Source: Cephalopachus bancanus (taxonomy: Eukaryota > Chordata > Mammalia > Primates > Tarsiidae). From it: a stretch of 64,000 bases of DNA. This document shows positions 23,433 to 33,983 of the stretch, one piece after another. The notes below the pieces were generated by a model. That model did no database searches. It had not been told where the DNA came from and saw only the letters and a program-made list of their open reading frames with translations. Within the stretch, counting starts at the first letter, position 1. Each line of letters begins with the position of its first letter. The position numbers and the translations under genes are program-made. The DNA lies in the NCBI GenBank assembly GCA_027257055.1, contig JAPVLO010000059.1, positions 930,001 through 994,000 of the forward strand. The letters run 5' to 3'.

Positions 23433-24545
23433 AGCTAAAACAATAAACTTTCAGAATAAAATGAGAAAATCTTTGAGACATTGTGTTAGGCAAAGTTTTC
23501 TTACATATGACTACAAAAGCACAGCCCATTAAAAAAAAAAAAGGTAAATGGAACTTCATCAAAATTCAAGACTTTTGCACCACAAGTCACCATTAAGAAA
23601 GTAAAAAGACAAGTAATAGACTGGAAGAAAACACAAATCTGAAAAAGGACTTGCATCCAGAATATATGAAGAACTCTTAAAACTCAATAAGACATGCAAC
23701 TCAATCAAAATTGGGCTAAGGATATGAATAGACATTCTACCAAAGAAGATATAGGAATGACAATTGAGCATGTACAAAGGTGCTCAACAGCATTAGCTAC
23801 TAAATAAATGTCAATTAAAACCACCATTTCATACAAAATACCATTTCATACCCATTGGAATAACTGTAATTACATTAACAAATGTTTGTGAGAATGTAGA
23901 GAAATGGAAACACTCATACATTCCTGGTGGGAATATAAAATGTAGCTACTTTCAAAAAGAGTTTGGAAGTTTCCCAAAATGTTAAACATAAAACTACCAT
24001 ACAAGCCAGCAGATCTACTCCTTGGTATCTATCCAAGAGAAAGGAAAACAAGCCCACACAGAGATTTGTATATGAATGTTCATAGTAGCATTATTTATAA
24101 TAGCCCTGAACTAGAACCAACCCAAATGTCAACTAGTTAATAGACAAAATGTCATATATCCAATAATTGAATATTATTCAACAATTAAAGTAATGAACTA
24201 CTAACACATTTTACATTGTGGATAAACCTCACAAACATTACAGTAATTATAAGAAGCACATATTGTATGATTGCAGACACATATTGTATGATTCCATTTA
24301 TATGATATGTCCAGAAAAGAAAAATTTATTGAGATCGAAAGTAGATTAGTGGGAATGGGGTGGGAAACTAGATTAACTGTCAGTGGCCATGAGGAATCTT
24401 TTTTAGGGGAATGAAAAAGTTCTAAAACTGATTTATGGCTATGTTTGCACCACTCAGTAAACCTACTAAAAATTGTTTAAATTGTATACTTGAAATGGTG
24501 AATTTTATGATATATTTTACATATATCAATTAAAATGTTTTTAAA
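23433..24545 (+). mobile_element. Old L1M 3' end (ORF2 C-terminus plus 3'UTR)
   Basis: The plus strand follows L1 order: ggtaaatggaacttcatcaa, aattgggctaaggatatgaa, catacccattggaataactg, tactccttggtatctatcca, tgaatattattcaacaatta, then a 3'UTR with ggtgggaaactagattaact and tgaaatggtgaattttatga. The 3' end is of the older L1M kind. Many stops; ORF2 is dead. Confidence 0.85.
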
Positions 24546-25195
24546 AATCACACATGGTGATATGCCAAAACACATCAAGGAAAAGAGACAGAACAATTAA
24601 AAATGATATCTTGGGTTTTGCTGGTAAAGGATCACAGCAATGAGCTGACCAAATTGATTTAAAATAATTTATCTTTTGATACTTTTATTTCTATCTTTGG
24701 TGGCCAGAGTCTGTGATGGCCAGAGCGCCTCTGTCATTTAGGAAATGTAAATGTAGACAGAGATTGATGCTATCTAAAGATACTGAAAAATAAGTCACAG
24801 AAAAATGCTACAAGAGCATCTTTTCATTCTCTAAAAGTTTCACCAGCAGCTAATATTTTCTAAATCTCTCCAAGTCTTCATTTTCTCGGTTACTTTATAC
24901 TTCACATAGTTTCATGTGGTTGCTGTTGATCTAAATTTTCTTTAAGGTCAATTTCCAGGACCTGGATACTATTTCAGTTTGGTTTTACAGTAAGGCTTTG
25001 TGTGTTCTCTGAAGTGAAATATTTTGCTCTGAAAGAAGCTTATGGAGATAACTGTTTTAAAAGCAAAGCTTTGTGTTTCTGGAGCAAATATTAATTTGAA
25101 TTGTTCGCTAATTAGTTTATAATAACTTATACTCCTTATTAAGCTAAGGTCTTCTTCTTGAAATAAAGATAAGAGCCTTCTATTTGTTTGTCTCA
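24546..25195. other. Intergenic, nothing recognised
   Basis: AT-rich, no gene or clear repeat seen. Confidence 0.4.
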
Positions 25196-26230
25196 TTTAC
25201 TCATTCATGGACCTAGGCACTCAATGAACAAACATTTGTTGTGTATTTCTTCTTACCTAGCACTATGCTAGGTTCTGGGAATATATCAGTGAACTTCACA
25301 TGAGGGAAGAAAAAAATAAACAAGGAAATAAGAATGGTAATTTCACAAAATAGGAGGTGATATGAGAAAGAACAGCCAAGGGACCTACTTGGCTGACTAG
25401 AGAAGCCTCTACGGGGAGGTGAGACGTGAACGGAGATCTGAATGATGAGGAGAAACCAGTCATGTGAGAATCTTGGGCCAAGAGAATATAAAAGACCTCT
25501 AGGGGAGATTGGGTCCAGAGTGTTCCTGAGAATTTGGAAGCCAATGTTGCTGGAGTATGATGACACAAGATTATGTGTTTTATAGGACATAGTGAGAATT
25601 ATGGGTTTTAGTCTAATTCAACAGAAAGGTTTTTTAAGCAGGAGATAACAATTTTAGAGAGATCAGTTTGACTATTAAATGAAAAATGGAATGGGACAGG
25701 GAATGAAGTGCAAAGTTGAAACAGAAAGATCAATTAAAGGCTTTTTCAGTACTTAAGAACAGAGAAGGTGGTATCTTGGACATGGCAGCAACAATAGAGA
25801 TAGAAAAAAAGAGTAGATTTCAAATGTTTGGAGTCAGTAGTACTTCTTAGTGAAGTGGAGGATGAAATTCAAGAGGACTTTCAGGTGTTTTATCTCAATA
25901 ACCTAGAAGGATGATGGGATCATTTACTGAGATGGGGAAGATAGGAGAAGAAACAAGTTTGGGAAGAAAGAAGTCAAAACTTCTGTTCTGAATAGGTCAA
26001 ATTTACAATCCCATTAATCATGCTAGCAGAATTCCACGTAGGAAGTCATAGTGTTTAAATCTGGAGCTCATAGGAAAGGTCAGAAATGTACGTACACATT
26101 TGAAGTTTACTGGCATAAAGGCATATAGGTGGCATTTAAATCCATAATTTCAATCTCTGGATGAGATTACGTAGGAAGGAGAAAAGGACTAATCTCTGAA
26201 TTTGGGGGCTTGCCAACATTTAAAAGATGA
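25196..26230 (-). mobile_element. L2 LINE fragment (about 1 kb)
   Basis: Minus-strand L2: the plus strand starts tgaacaaacatttgttgtgt, cctagcactatgctaggttc, followed by the equivalents of the L2 3' region (aatgatgaggagaaaccagt; gaggtgagacgtgaacggag) and of ORF2 (tttactgagatggggaagat). Same family and orientation as the copy at 2436-3860. Open frames at 25213-25590 are remnants. Confidence 0.6.
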
Positions 26231-26478
26231 ATGGAAGGAAAAGAAGGCCAAGCGTAGTCAGGTTGAGTGGAGACTATGCTGCCTGGAGAGTGCACCTCCG
26301 TTCAGAGGCTCTGCTGCTGCTCAACTCTACCTGTTTGCTGCTAGGCAGTGCCGTGCAGAGCTGCATTGCAGCCTGAAGCAAAAGGAAAAATGTGTGTCTG
26401 TATATACAGTCAGCACAATATATTCCTGTATTTTCAACCAAGTGGAAACATTACTAAAAACTCTACAATAAAAATGAC

Positions 26479-26776
26479 TAGCTGGGCTCGGTGGCTCAGC
26501 CTGTAATCCCGCACCTTTGGGAGGCTGAGGTGAGTGGATTGCCTGAGCCCGCGGGTTCGAGACCTGCCTGGGCAACTTGGCGAGACCTCATCTCTACAAT
26601 AAATCAAAAATTAGCCGGGCATGGTAGCGCGCGCCTGTAGTTCCAGCTACTTGGAAGACTGAGGCAGAAGGATCACCAGAGCCCAGCAGGTTGAGGCTGC
26701 GGTGGCCGGGAGCGGCCACTGCACTCCAGTCTGGGCGACAGAGTGAGACTCCAACTCAAAAAACAAAAACAAACAA
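26479..26776 (+). mobile_element. Young lineage-specific Alu with TSD
   Basis: Dimer with CTCAGCCTGTAATCCCGCAC left end, CAACTTGGCGAGACCTCATC centre, GGTGGCCGGGAGCGGCCACT right arm and an AAACAAAAAC-type tail. Flanked by aaaaatgac at 26470-26478 and 26777-26785. Retained CpGs mark it as relatively young. Confidence 0.93.
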
Positions 26777-26962
26777 AAAAATGACAATATCTTAAGCTCT
26801 ATGTTATCCAGTCTGTTAATCCCCATAAATCGGCTGCATTCGTGCTTTACAGAAATACCTGAATTTCATTCATTTTGCCTTGCTGTAAAGGATTTATAAA
26901 GGCAAGAGGTTTATTTTGCCTCATGGTTCTGTATGGTGTTGGCATCTGCTAGACTCCTCTTA

Positions 26963-27028
26963 CCGCAGCCTCTCAAGTAACTGGGACTACAGGTGCACAC
27001 CACCATGCCTGGCTAATTTTTTTAAAAT
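26963..27028 (-). mobile_element. Alu monomer fragment
   Basis: The stretch gcagcctctcaagtaactgg, gactacaggtgcacacc and atgcctggctaattttttt is a reverse-strand piece of an Alu right arm, truncated on both sides. Confidence 0.65.
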
Positions 27029-28419
27029 TGCATATTTTGATTACTGAGTTTTTGGGCACCCCTTGACATTTTGAATCTACTGAGTGTTTGGTTTGCTTCA
27101 TCGTAATCCTGGTCCTCAACCTGGGGCAAAATTTTCCACACATTTTAAACAGAAATTGACAATCTGGATTTTGATATGAAATTTCACATTTTAAATATGT
27201 TGACTAGTTACTCAAAAATTATAAAAACACAACAGTGGTCAAATAAAGCAATTAGGAATTCCACCATAAAGCATTTTAGGATAATGAAAAACCCTTTGAA
27301 ATGGCCACCAGAAGGCTTGAGTTCTAATCCTAGTTTTAACTTAACCACATGGCACTTTAACATTCCTGAACTTCATTTCTCACATTATTACAATTATGTA
27401 ATAATTCTATGACCCAGGTATGATCATTAGAATTTTATGGAATACAATCATTGACAAAATCCTATGAATCTGAAGTATAAACGTTAGACTAGACCATACG
27501 AAATTACTGATAATCAGTCATTTTGGATCTACAGAAACATGAAATTCATGTGGTTCAAGCTGATCATTTTGTTTCAACCTGTTGAGCCTGAGAGTATGAT
27601 GAACCAGGCAGTCCTGCACAGAGCTGTATTAGAGTCTGGGCCAAAGGAAAAATGTGTTTCTCTATATTGTACAGCAAGATTAGGAATTTGGCCAGAACCT
27701 CTAGCCAGAGGACAAGAGCAGTGATAGGAATGGGATTGTGACTTGCCTCTCTTCCTGCCATAGCAGCAGCTAATTTGATCTGAGCTGCTGTTCCCATGGG
27801 CTATCACCTAGGCACTCATTCTTCATATAGGCCTCCAAGTGGCCCATATCTTTGTCCTATTAGAGTTTCTGCTTGGATTTGAGTGACTTATATATGTGGA
27901 GATCTTAAGCCTTCATTGTTTTTGAAACAACACGATTTTTAAATAAACAGCTGAAGTTCAAGGTTTAAAGAAATGAAGCCTCTATCAACACTTGTGCATT
28001 TATTTTTATCCAGGAAAGGTAACTGAATTTAGCATTAACCAAGCATAAAATGTAGCTATTCACCAAGCTATTCCAATCTGAGTGCAACTGCTCATGCATA
28101 CCAGGTGTAGGGTACTTACAACGATTATCTCATTAGTGTAAAGTGGGCCTTATAGTAATCCACATGGTCGTTTTTCCTACTCCCTTAGACAATTAATTTT
28201 AAGCTACAACTAATGCATGCAATCCAGATGTGCATCGATTTCAGGTTGGGTTACTTGTAAAATTTGATTCAATTCTTTAGTTCATAAGGAACGCAAGAGT
28301 TCTAAACCATGTCAGCACAATATTTTGTGGTTGAACATGTAGTATACGTTGAAAAAATATGTAGAACCTTCTCATATACACTAGGATATTAGAAAGGCTT
28401 TAATTCAATTCAAGAAACA
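27029..28419. other. Intergenic, nothing recognised
   Basis: No gene seen. Two overlapping open frames near 27564-27807 on the minus strand have no supporting features. Confidence 0.4.
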
Positions 28420-28560
28420 TAATGAGTGTTCAATAGATATTTGTTGAATGACTAAACATATATTGAATACTTACTACATGCTTGATGTTGTGATGAAAAC
28501 ATAAATACAAAAGGAAATTTCTCTTGAAGAGGATTATAAGAATATTGGAATATGTACCAT
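28420..28560 (-). mobile_element. L2/MIR-like 3' terminus
   Basis: The plus strand reads gtgttcaatagatatttgtt, gaatgactaaacatat, attgaatacttactacatgc, which resembles reversed LINE2/MIR ends. Short and decayed. Confidence 0.4.
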
Positions 28561-28637
28561 TTTGTTAAAAATAAGCTCAAATTAAAAGAAGGGTAGATTA
28601 GACAGAGGCTTATTTTATACCATCTAAAATTAGAGTT

Positions 28638-28989
28638 CACATAGCTATAAAGAAGGACAAAATTATGGACTTTGCAGCAACTTGGTTGGATTTAGAATCT
28701 AACATACTCAGTGATCTATCACAGAAACAAAGACCAGAGTACCATATGTTCTCATTCAAAAGTGTACCCTGAACACTTATCATAATAACATGAAAGGGAT
28801 TGGCAGTAGTGTGTCACAGCCAGGGGAGGGAGGGCATATAGCATTAAAAATGGTACCTGATCCCAAACCAGGTAAAATGAGGACTAATGGGAGAGGCCCA
28901 AACTTCACCTGTACAATGACTACTTATGTACCTAACCCTGAATTGTACCCCACATCTTCAAAAACAACAAAATGCAAAAATAAATAAAT
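28638..28989 (+). mobile_element. 5'-truncated L1 3' end with perfect 12-bp TSD
   Basis: A 352-bp L1 insertion with the end of ORF2 (tggactttgcagcaacttgg), ctcacattctcattca-like 3'UTR and an (AAAT)-type tail, bounded by aaaattagagtt at 28626-28637 and 28990-29001. Its 3'UTR (cctaaccctgaattgtaccc) is close to that of the L1 at 33.56-38.32 kb, so both belong to the same lineage-specific L1 group. Confidence 0.9.
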
Positions 28990-29337
28990 AAAATTAGAGT
29001 TTTCTCTGGCATATGGTCATTGTTATGCACTTCAATTTTCAAAGTAATATAGTGGCTTTAAGAGAGTATTAAAAATAGGATCAGTATTAAGATTTTATAG
29101 TTTAGAGATTAAGTCGTCTCTCAGATTAAATAAATATTGTATAAATCCTTAATTTATGCTTAATTTTTCTCATGTGAAGGAGTGTACCAATAAGAGATAG
29201 TAAGAAAAGGAAAAACAAAGACTTCCTGTTCTGCATGAAGGATATTAGATGGAGAGAAACATAGCTAGAGATTAACAAAGAGAAAGCCCGTGGTGAGTTG
29301 AGGGGATATTGTGAACACAATAGCTGGTCTCCAAGTT

Positions 29338-29880
29338 GTTTCTCAATGTTCTCCACTTCCTGATATTCATGTGCTCATGCAATCTCCTCCCCCATCACAC
29401 CAGGATCAGTCTGTGTGACCAATAGAATATGGCAGATGTAATGGCATGTCACTTCTAAGACTAGGTTATAAGACTTAGCCCTCTTACACCCCCCATACAC
29501 ACACACACACTCTGTCTCTCTCTTTTTCTCTCATAAAATGCCAGCTTAGACATTTTAGCCCTCTTAGGATCCCCCCCATACACACACACTCTCTCTCTCT
29601 TTTTCTCTCCAAAAAATGTCAGTTTCTGTGTCATGAGGACATTCAGGAAGTCCTATGGAGATGTCCACTTGGTGAGTAACTGAGGCTTCCAGCCAGCAGC
29701 CAGCAAGGGACTGAGGAATCCAGCAAACAGCCATCAGTGTGAGCTTGGAAATGATTCCTCTAAACTTCCGTCTTCCCACTCCTCGATCCCTAACTCTCAG
29801 ACTGTGAGATAATAACTGTTGTTTCAAGGAACAAAGTTTTGGGTTAGTTTATTATGCAGTAGTAGATAACTATAGATGAG
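29338..29880 (+). mobile_element. MLT1-like LTR with internal duplication
   Basis: The order gtgaccaatagaatatggca, gtcacttctaagactaggtt, tgtcatgaggacattcagga, gtccacttggtgagtaactg, ccagcaagggactgagg, ctgtgagataataactgttg and agtagtagataactatag matches an MLT1-type LTR on the plus strand. A CA/CT-rich segment inside has been duplicated (see the repeat entry). Confidence 0.55.
29471..29622 (+). repeat. CA/CT-rich segment duplicated in tandem
   Basis: Units 29471-29544 and 29548-29622 both run from agac...tagccctctta through C-run, (CA)n, (CT)n, ctctttttctctc to an aaaatg(c/t)cag end. They differ by small indels in the microsatellite parts. Confidence 0.85.
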
Positions 29881-30025
29881 TCCTACTTCCCCTCAGTAGA
29901 TTCATAAAACTCAAATTCCAACTTTCCATGCAGCTAGGACATAGGCATGTATTCTAATCTCCTCAAGTAGATCCTTCCATGATAGATTTCAATTCAGAAA
30001 CAAACAATTTAAAGAATAAGGCTCC

Positions 30026-30310
30026 TTGCCGGGCTCTGTGGCTCAGCCTGTAATCCCGCGCCTTTGGGAGGCTGAGGTGAGTGGATTGCCTGAGCCCGCG
30101 GGTTCGAGACCCGCCTGGGCAGCAAGACCTCATCTCTACAATAAATAAAAAAAATCAGCCGGGCATGGTAGCGCACGCCTGTAATTCCAGCTACTTGGAA
30201 GGCTGAGGCGGAAGGATCGCCGGAGCCCAGCAGGTCGAGGCTGCGGTGGCCGGGAGCGGCCACTGCACTTCAGTCTGGGTGATAGAGTGAGACTCCAACT
30301 CAAAAAAAAA
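30026..30310 (+). mobile_element. Young lineage-specific Alu with TSD
   Basis: Contains CTCAGCCTGTAATCCCGCGC, GCAGCAAGACCTCATCTCTA (a short deletion after the left monomer shared with the copies at 35156 and 38756), and GGTGGCCGGGAGCGGCCACT. Flanks agaataaggctcc and agaataaggttctcc form an imperfect TSD. Confidence 0.92.
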
Positions 30311-30554
30311 AGAATAAGGTTCTCCATGAAATCCCTTTAGTTGGTGAGGTAGTGGCTAAGAATTTGGCCTTGAGAGATGCCAGCAGTTGCAATGTCCAGT
30401 TACTGGGACTGAATGTCATTTCAGAAGCAGTGGTGATAGTTTTTCATCCCATCAGTTCTACAGTTCATCCTGGAATCTCATTTTTGAGCCTAATCCTCCT
30501 ACTCTTAGTCATTACTCCTAGCAATTCTGAGAGCTCTCTAGTATCCACTTAATG

Positions 30555-31295
30555 AACTGCTTCTAATTAATTGACTGGTTACTTTCTGTTACTTGTGACT
30601 AGAAGCCCTGACAGATAAAAAGAGCGACCAGTGCAAGTGATATGCCCTTTCTATAGAAAGAATACAGGGACTTTTGCATGGAAGCTGAGGGGAATATATA
30701 TAAGGAGTAAATCAGAATGAAAAGATTTGAAATAATTGTGGCAATAAAATTCATTGACCTGTTGTCTATGGAAACATTTAATGGATAGGAAAGCTAATTT
30801 TTATTCACTGCACTAACATCATTATATAGAGTATTTTATAATGATCCTGAGTCATCAACAACTTTTGAATTATGTTCAACTATTTGCTATGATAGTGAAG
30901 TTTTGTAACATCTTAGATTTACAGAGATTTCAGTGAGAAATGGTTTAAGATAAAAAGTTTCCATCAAGTGATTATAACAGAAGGTTATTTGTAAAATTTA
31001 CTTGTATTGTATAACTCATTGCCAGATAAATCTGTTGTTGCTAGATTTTTGATTCATTCATTTCAGTTTAAATTCAGTAGCAAATTTTTGCTCGTAGCTA
31101 TATATAAACTTTCCATGGATGATCAGTTTATTTAACAGAGAAGAAACTGATTCCTTATTTCATTTACTTCCTTTACATGTAAAGATAAAATCAATTAAAA
31201 AATACATTTGACAAAATATTTGTAAAAGTAACTATAATTAATTAACTCCTAAATGTCTTATATTTTTCTATAGGTCTTTTAAAAATAGATATAAC
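30555..31295. other. Intergenic, nothing recognised
   Basis: AT-rich sequence without recognisable gene or repeat. Confidence 0.4.
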
Positions 31296-31556
31296 TTCTG
31301 TCACCCAGGTTGGAGTGCAGTGGCACGCTCATGGCCACTGCAGCCTCAAACTGCTGGGCTCAGGTAATCCTTCTGCCTCAGCCTTCCAAGTAGCTGGAAC
31401 CATGGGCATGTTCCACTGCACCCGGCTAATTTTTTGATTTATTGTAGAGATGAGGTCTCGCCATGTTGCTCAGGCTGGTCTCGAACCCTTGAGCTCAGGC
31501 AATCCTCTCACCTCCACTTTCCCAAAGTGCTGAGATTACAGGATTGAGTCACTGCA
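31296..31556 (-). mobile_element. Alu, 3'-end truncated
   Basis: Reverse-strand Alu from gtcacccaggttggagtgca to tgagattacaggattgagtc. The A-tail side begins abruptly after cttct, with no poly-T, so the 3' end of the element is missing. Confidence 0.85.
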
Positions 31557-32225
31557 CACCACAAATATTTGTGTTTTAAAGCATTCGCTACAAATGTTAG
31601 TATCCAAAACAAGACTTTAGAGATGTCAAAATTCCAATATCTCCTTATTAATAAATATTCAGTATTGACAGGACATCAAGACCTGGCTATCAGAAATGCC
31701 ACAGAAAAAAAATTTAATCATTGGGTGAACTAAATAAATGGCTTTTAGGAGCTCTCTAAATCTTGAAATTCTGTGAGTATCTGTGATCTGTGATGTAGCC
31801 TTAGAGTTACTACATTAAGAATAATAGTTAACAAATATTTTTTATCTTGTGTGAATTTAATTTCATCTCAAATGTTTAAAACTGTATACAACTTGAGTGA
31901 TACAGTTATTTATTAGAGAAATTACTTTTATTAAAAGAATGAAGTTAAATGAATTGAGACTCCTAGAAAATTATCTAGTTTATTATAGATTCCTAGTTAA
32001 ATGTCTAACATTTTATTTTTAAGCAAAACAACTTTTTAAACAAATATTTGTTTCCAATTTCTTGCTTAATTCAAATTGTTACATTTATTGAATAACATAT
32101 AAGTATATTAAATAAATATACAAATGATTTTTCTATTTCCAAAACATATCTCAAATTATACAAGCGAGATGAAGCAAAATGCTTCATCTGCTGATAATAT
32201 CTGCTGATTCAAATAATCATCCTAG
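31557..32225. other. Intergenic, nothing recognised
   Basis: AT-rich, no features supported. Confidence 0.4.
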
Positions 32226-32480
32226 CCCAGGCTTGGTGGCTCAACCTGTAATCCCAGCACTTTGGGAGGCTGAGGTGAGTGGATTGTCTGAGCCTGTGGG
32301 TTCGAGACCAGCCTGAGCAATTTGGCGAGACCTCATCTCTACAATAAATAAAAAATTAGCTGGGTGTGGTAGTGCGTGCCTGTAGTCCCAGCTACTTGGC
32401 TACGGTGGTCCTGAGTGTGCCACTGCACTCCTGTCTGGGCGACAGAGTGAGATTTCAACTCAAAAAAAAAAAAAAAAATA
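32226..32480 (+). mobile_element. Alu with right-arm deletion
   Basis: Starts gcccaggcttggtggctcaa and has the lineage-type atttggcgagacctcatctc centre. In the right arm the sequence jumps from agctacttgg to ctacggtggtcctgagtgtg, removing roughly 50 bp. A (TA)/(TATG) stretch follows to 32506. Confidence 0.85.
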
Positions 32481-32574
32481 TGTATACATATATGTATATA
32501 TATATAGCCAACAAAGCCCTTTAGTTTCTCACAGGTACCTACATCTCCAACTTTACCTATATTCTCTTTTTTTC

Positions 32575-33390
32575 CCCCCCCGAATTTGTTTTGTATAGCA
32601 ATATTGAGTTATAATTTGTATACCATACAACCCCACTCTTCAAATTGTACAAATTCAGTGGTTTTTAGACTATCCAAAGAGTTGGGCAACTGTCACCATA
32701 ATCAATTTTAGAACATTTTTATCACCTCAAAAGAAAACTCTTTACACTTTAGCAGTCATCTTTAATTTCAAGCACTCCTATCCCTAATCAACGGTGTTGG
32801 CTCTTCTGTATCTTTTATGTAAATTGAATCTTACAATATGTAATTTTTGAACTGACTTCTTTCACTTGCCATAATGTTTTCAAGGTTTACTGTTTTGTAC
32901 CATGTATTTGTACTTCATTCCTTTTAATTGCTGAATAATACTTTATTGTGTATATGTATTATATGTTATACATCCTTTACCAGTTGATGGATATTTGAGT
33001 TTTTCCCACTTTTTGACTATTGTGAATAATGCTGCTATGAGCATTTATGTATAAGTTTTTGTGTGGACATACGTTATTTCTCTTGGGTATTTATCTAGGA
33101 GTAGAATCGCTGTGTCAGATGGTAACTCTATATTTAATCTTTAGAGGAACTGCCAAACTGTTTTCCAAAGCAGCTGAAACATGATATATTCTGACCAGTC
33201 ATGTATGAAAGTTCCAATTTCTCCATATCCTTGCCAGCATTTGTCATTACCTGTCTTTCTTATTACAACCATCCTAGTGTATATAAAGTATTATCTTATT
33301 GTGGGTTTGATTTGCATTTATATGGTAGTTAATGATGTTGAAAATCTTGTCATGTGCTTATTGATTATTTATATATCGTCTTAGGAGTGT
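32575..33390 (-). mobile_element. Old L1M, antisense
   Basis: Reverse-strand L1: the plus strand runs from 3'UTR-like aattgtacaaattcagtggt through tgctgaataatactttattg, ccagttgatggatatttgag, gtgaataatgctgctatgag, gaggaactgccaaactgttt and gatttgcatttatatggtag, which are complements of the end of L1 ORF2. No intact frame. Confidence 0.8.
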
Positions 33391-33404
33391 TGATGCAAAA
33401 TGCC

Positions 33405-33540
33405 AAAACTCTATAAAATATTTTAAAAGGTTTATTCTGAGACAAATGTGAGTGGTGTAGGCCTGAGGCATAGGCAAAAGAGGACCTGAGAACATATGCC
33501 CAGAATGGTTGAACTAAAGCTTGGCTATAGGGAGACAAGA
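33405..33540. repeat. Possible dispersed-repeat fragment, unnamed
   Basis: The stretch aaaaggtttattctgagaca, aatgtgagtggt, ggacctgagaacatatgccc and agcttggctatagggagaca has the feel of a known interspersed repeat, but I cannot name it with confidence. It abuts the 5' end of the next L1. Confidence 0.3.
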
Positions 33541-33983
33541 GTTAGGAAAAAAAAAATCAAAAATAATAAAAAATCCTAAAGGCAGCAAGAAAAAAAGGCC
33601 AGACTACCTACCAGGGAAAACCAATTAAAATAGCAGCAGATTTATCCACAGTAACCCTTCAGGCCAGGAGAGCCTGGAGCCCTATCTTCAAAGTTCTAAA
33701 AGAGAAACAATTTCAACCAAGAATAACCTACCCAGCCAAACTAAGCTTCATTAGTGAGAGAGAATTGAAATCTTTTCCAGATATCCAATCCTTAAGAACC
33801 TATGCTGCCACCAGACTACCTCTACAAGAAACACTTAAGAAAGTACTGAACACAGAAGAAAAAGAAAAAAGAACAACAGGATTCTTCACAAGAGTACAGG
33901 CAAAAGATTAAAAACGCACATGAGCAAACTCCAAAACCCAAAGAAAGACAACAAACAAACAGGAACAACTCTGTAAGAACCTT

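Noticed and set aside
25213..25590. 125-codon minus-strand frame
   Set aside because: Lies in an L2 remnant and has no independent support.
26484..26560. tRNA-like internal promoter (A/B boxes) suspected
   Set aside because: The ggttcgagacc B-box is the normal Pol III B-box of the Alu left arm, not a tRNA gene.
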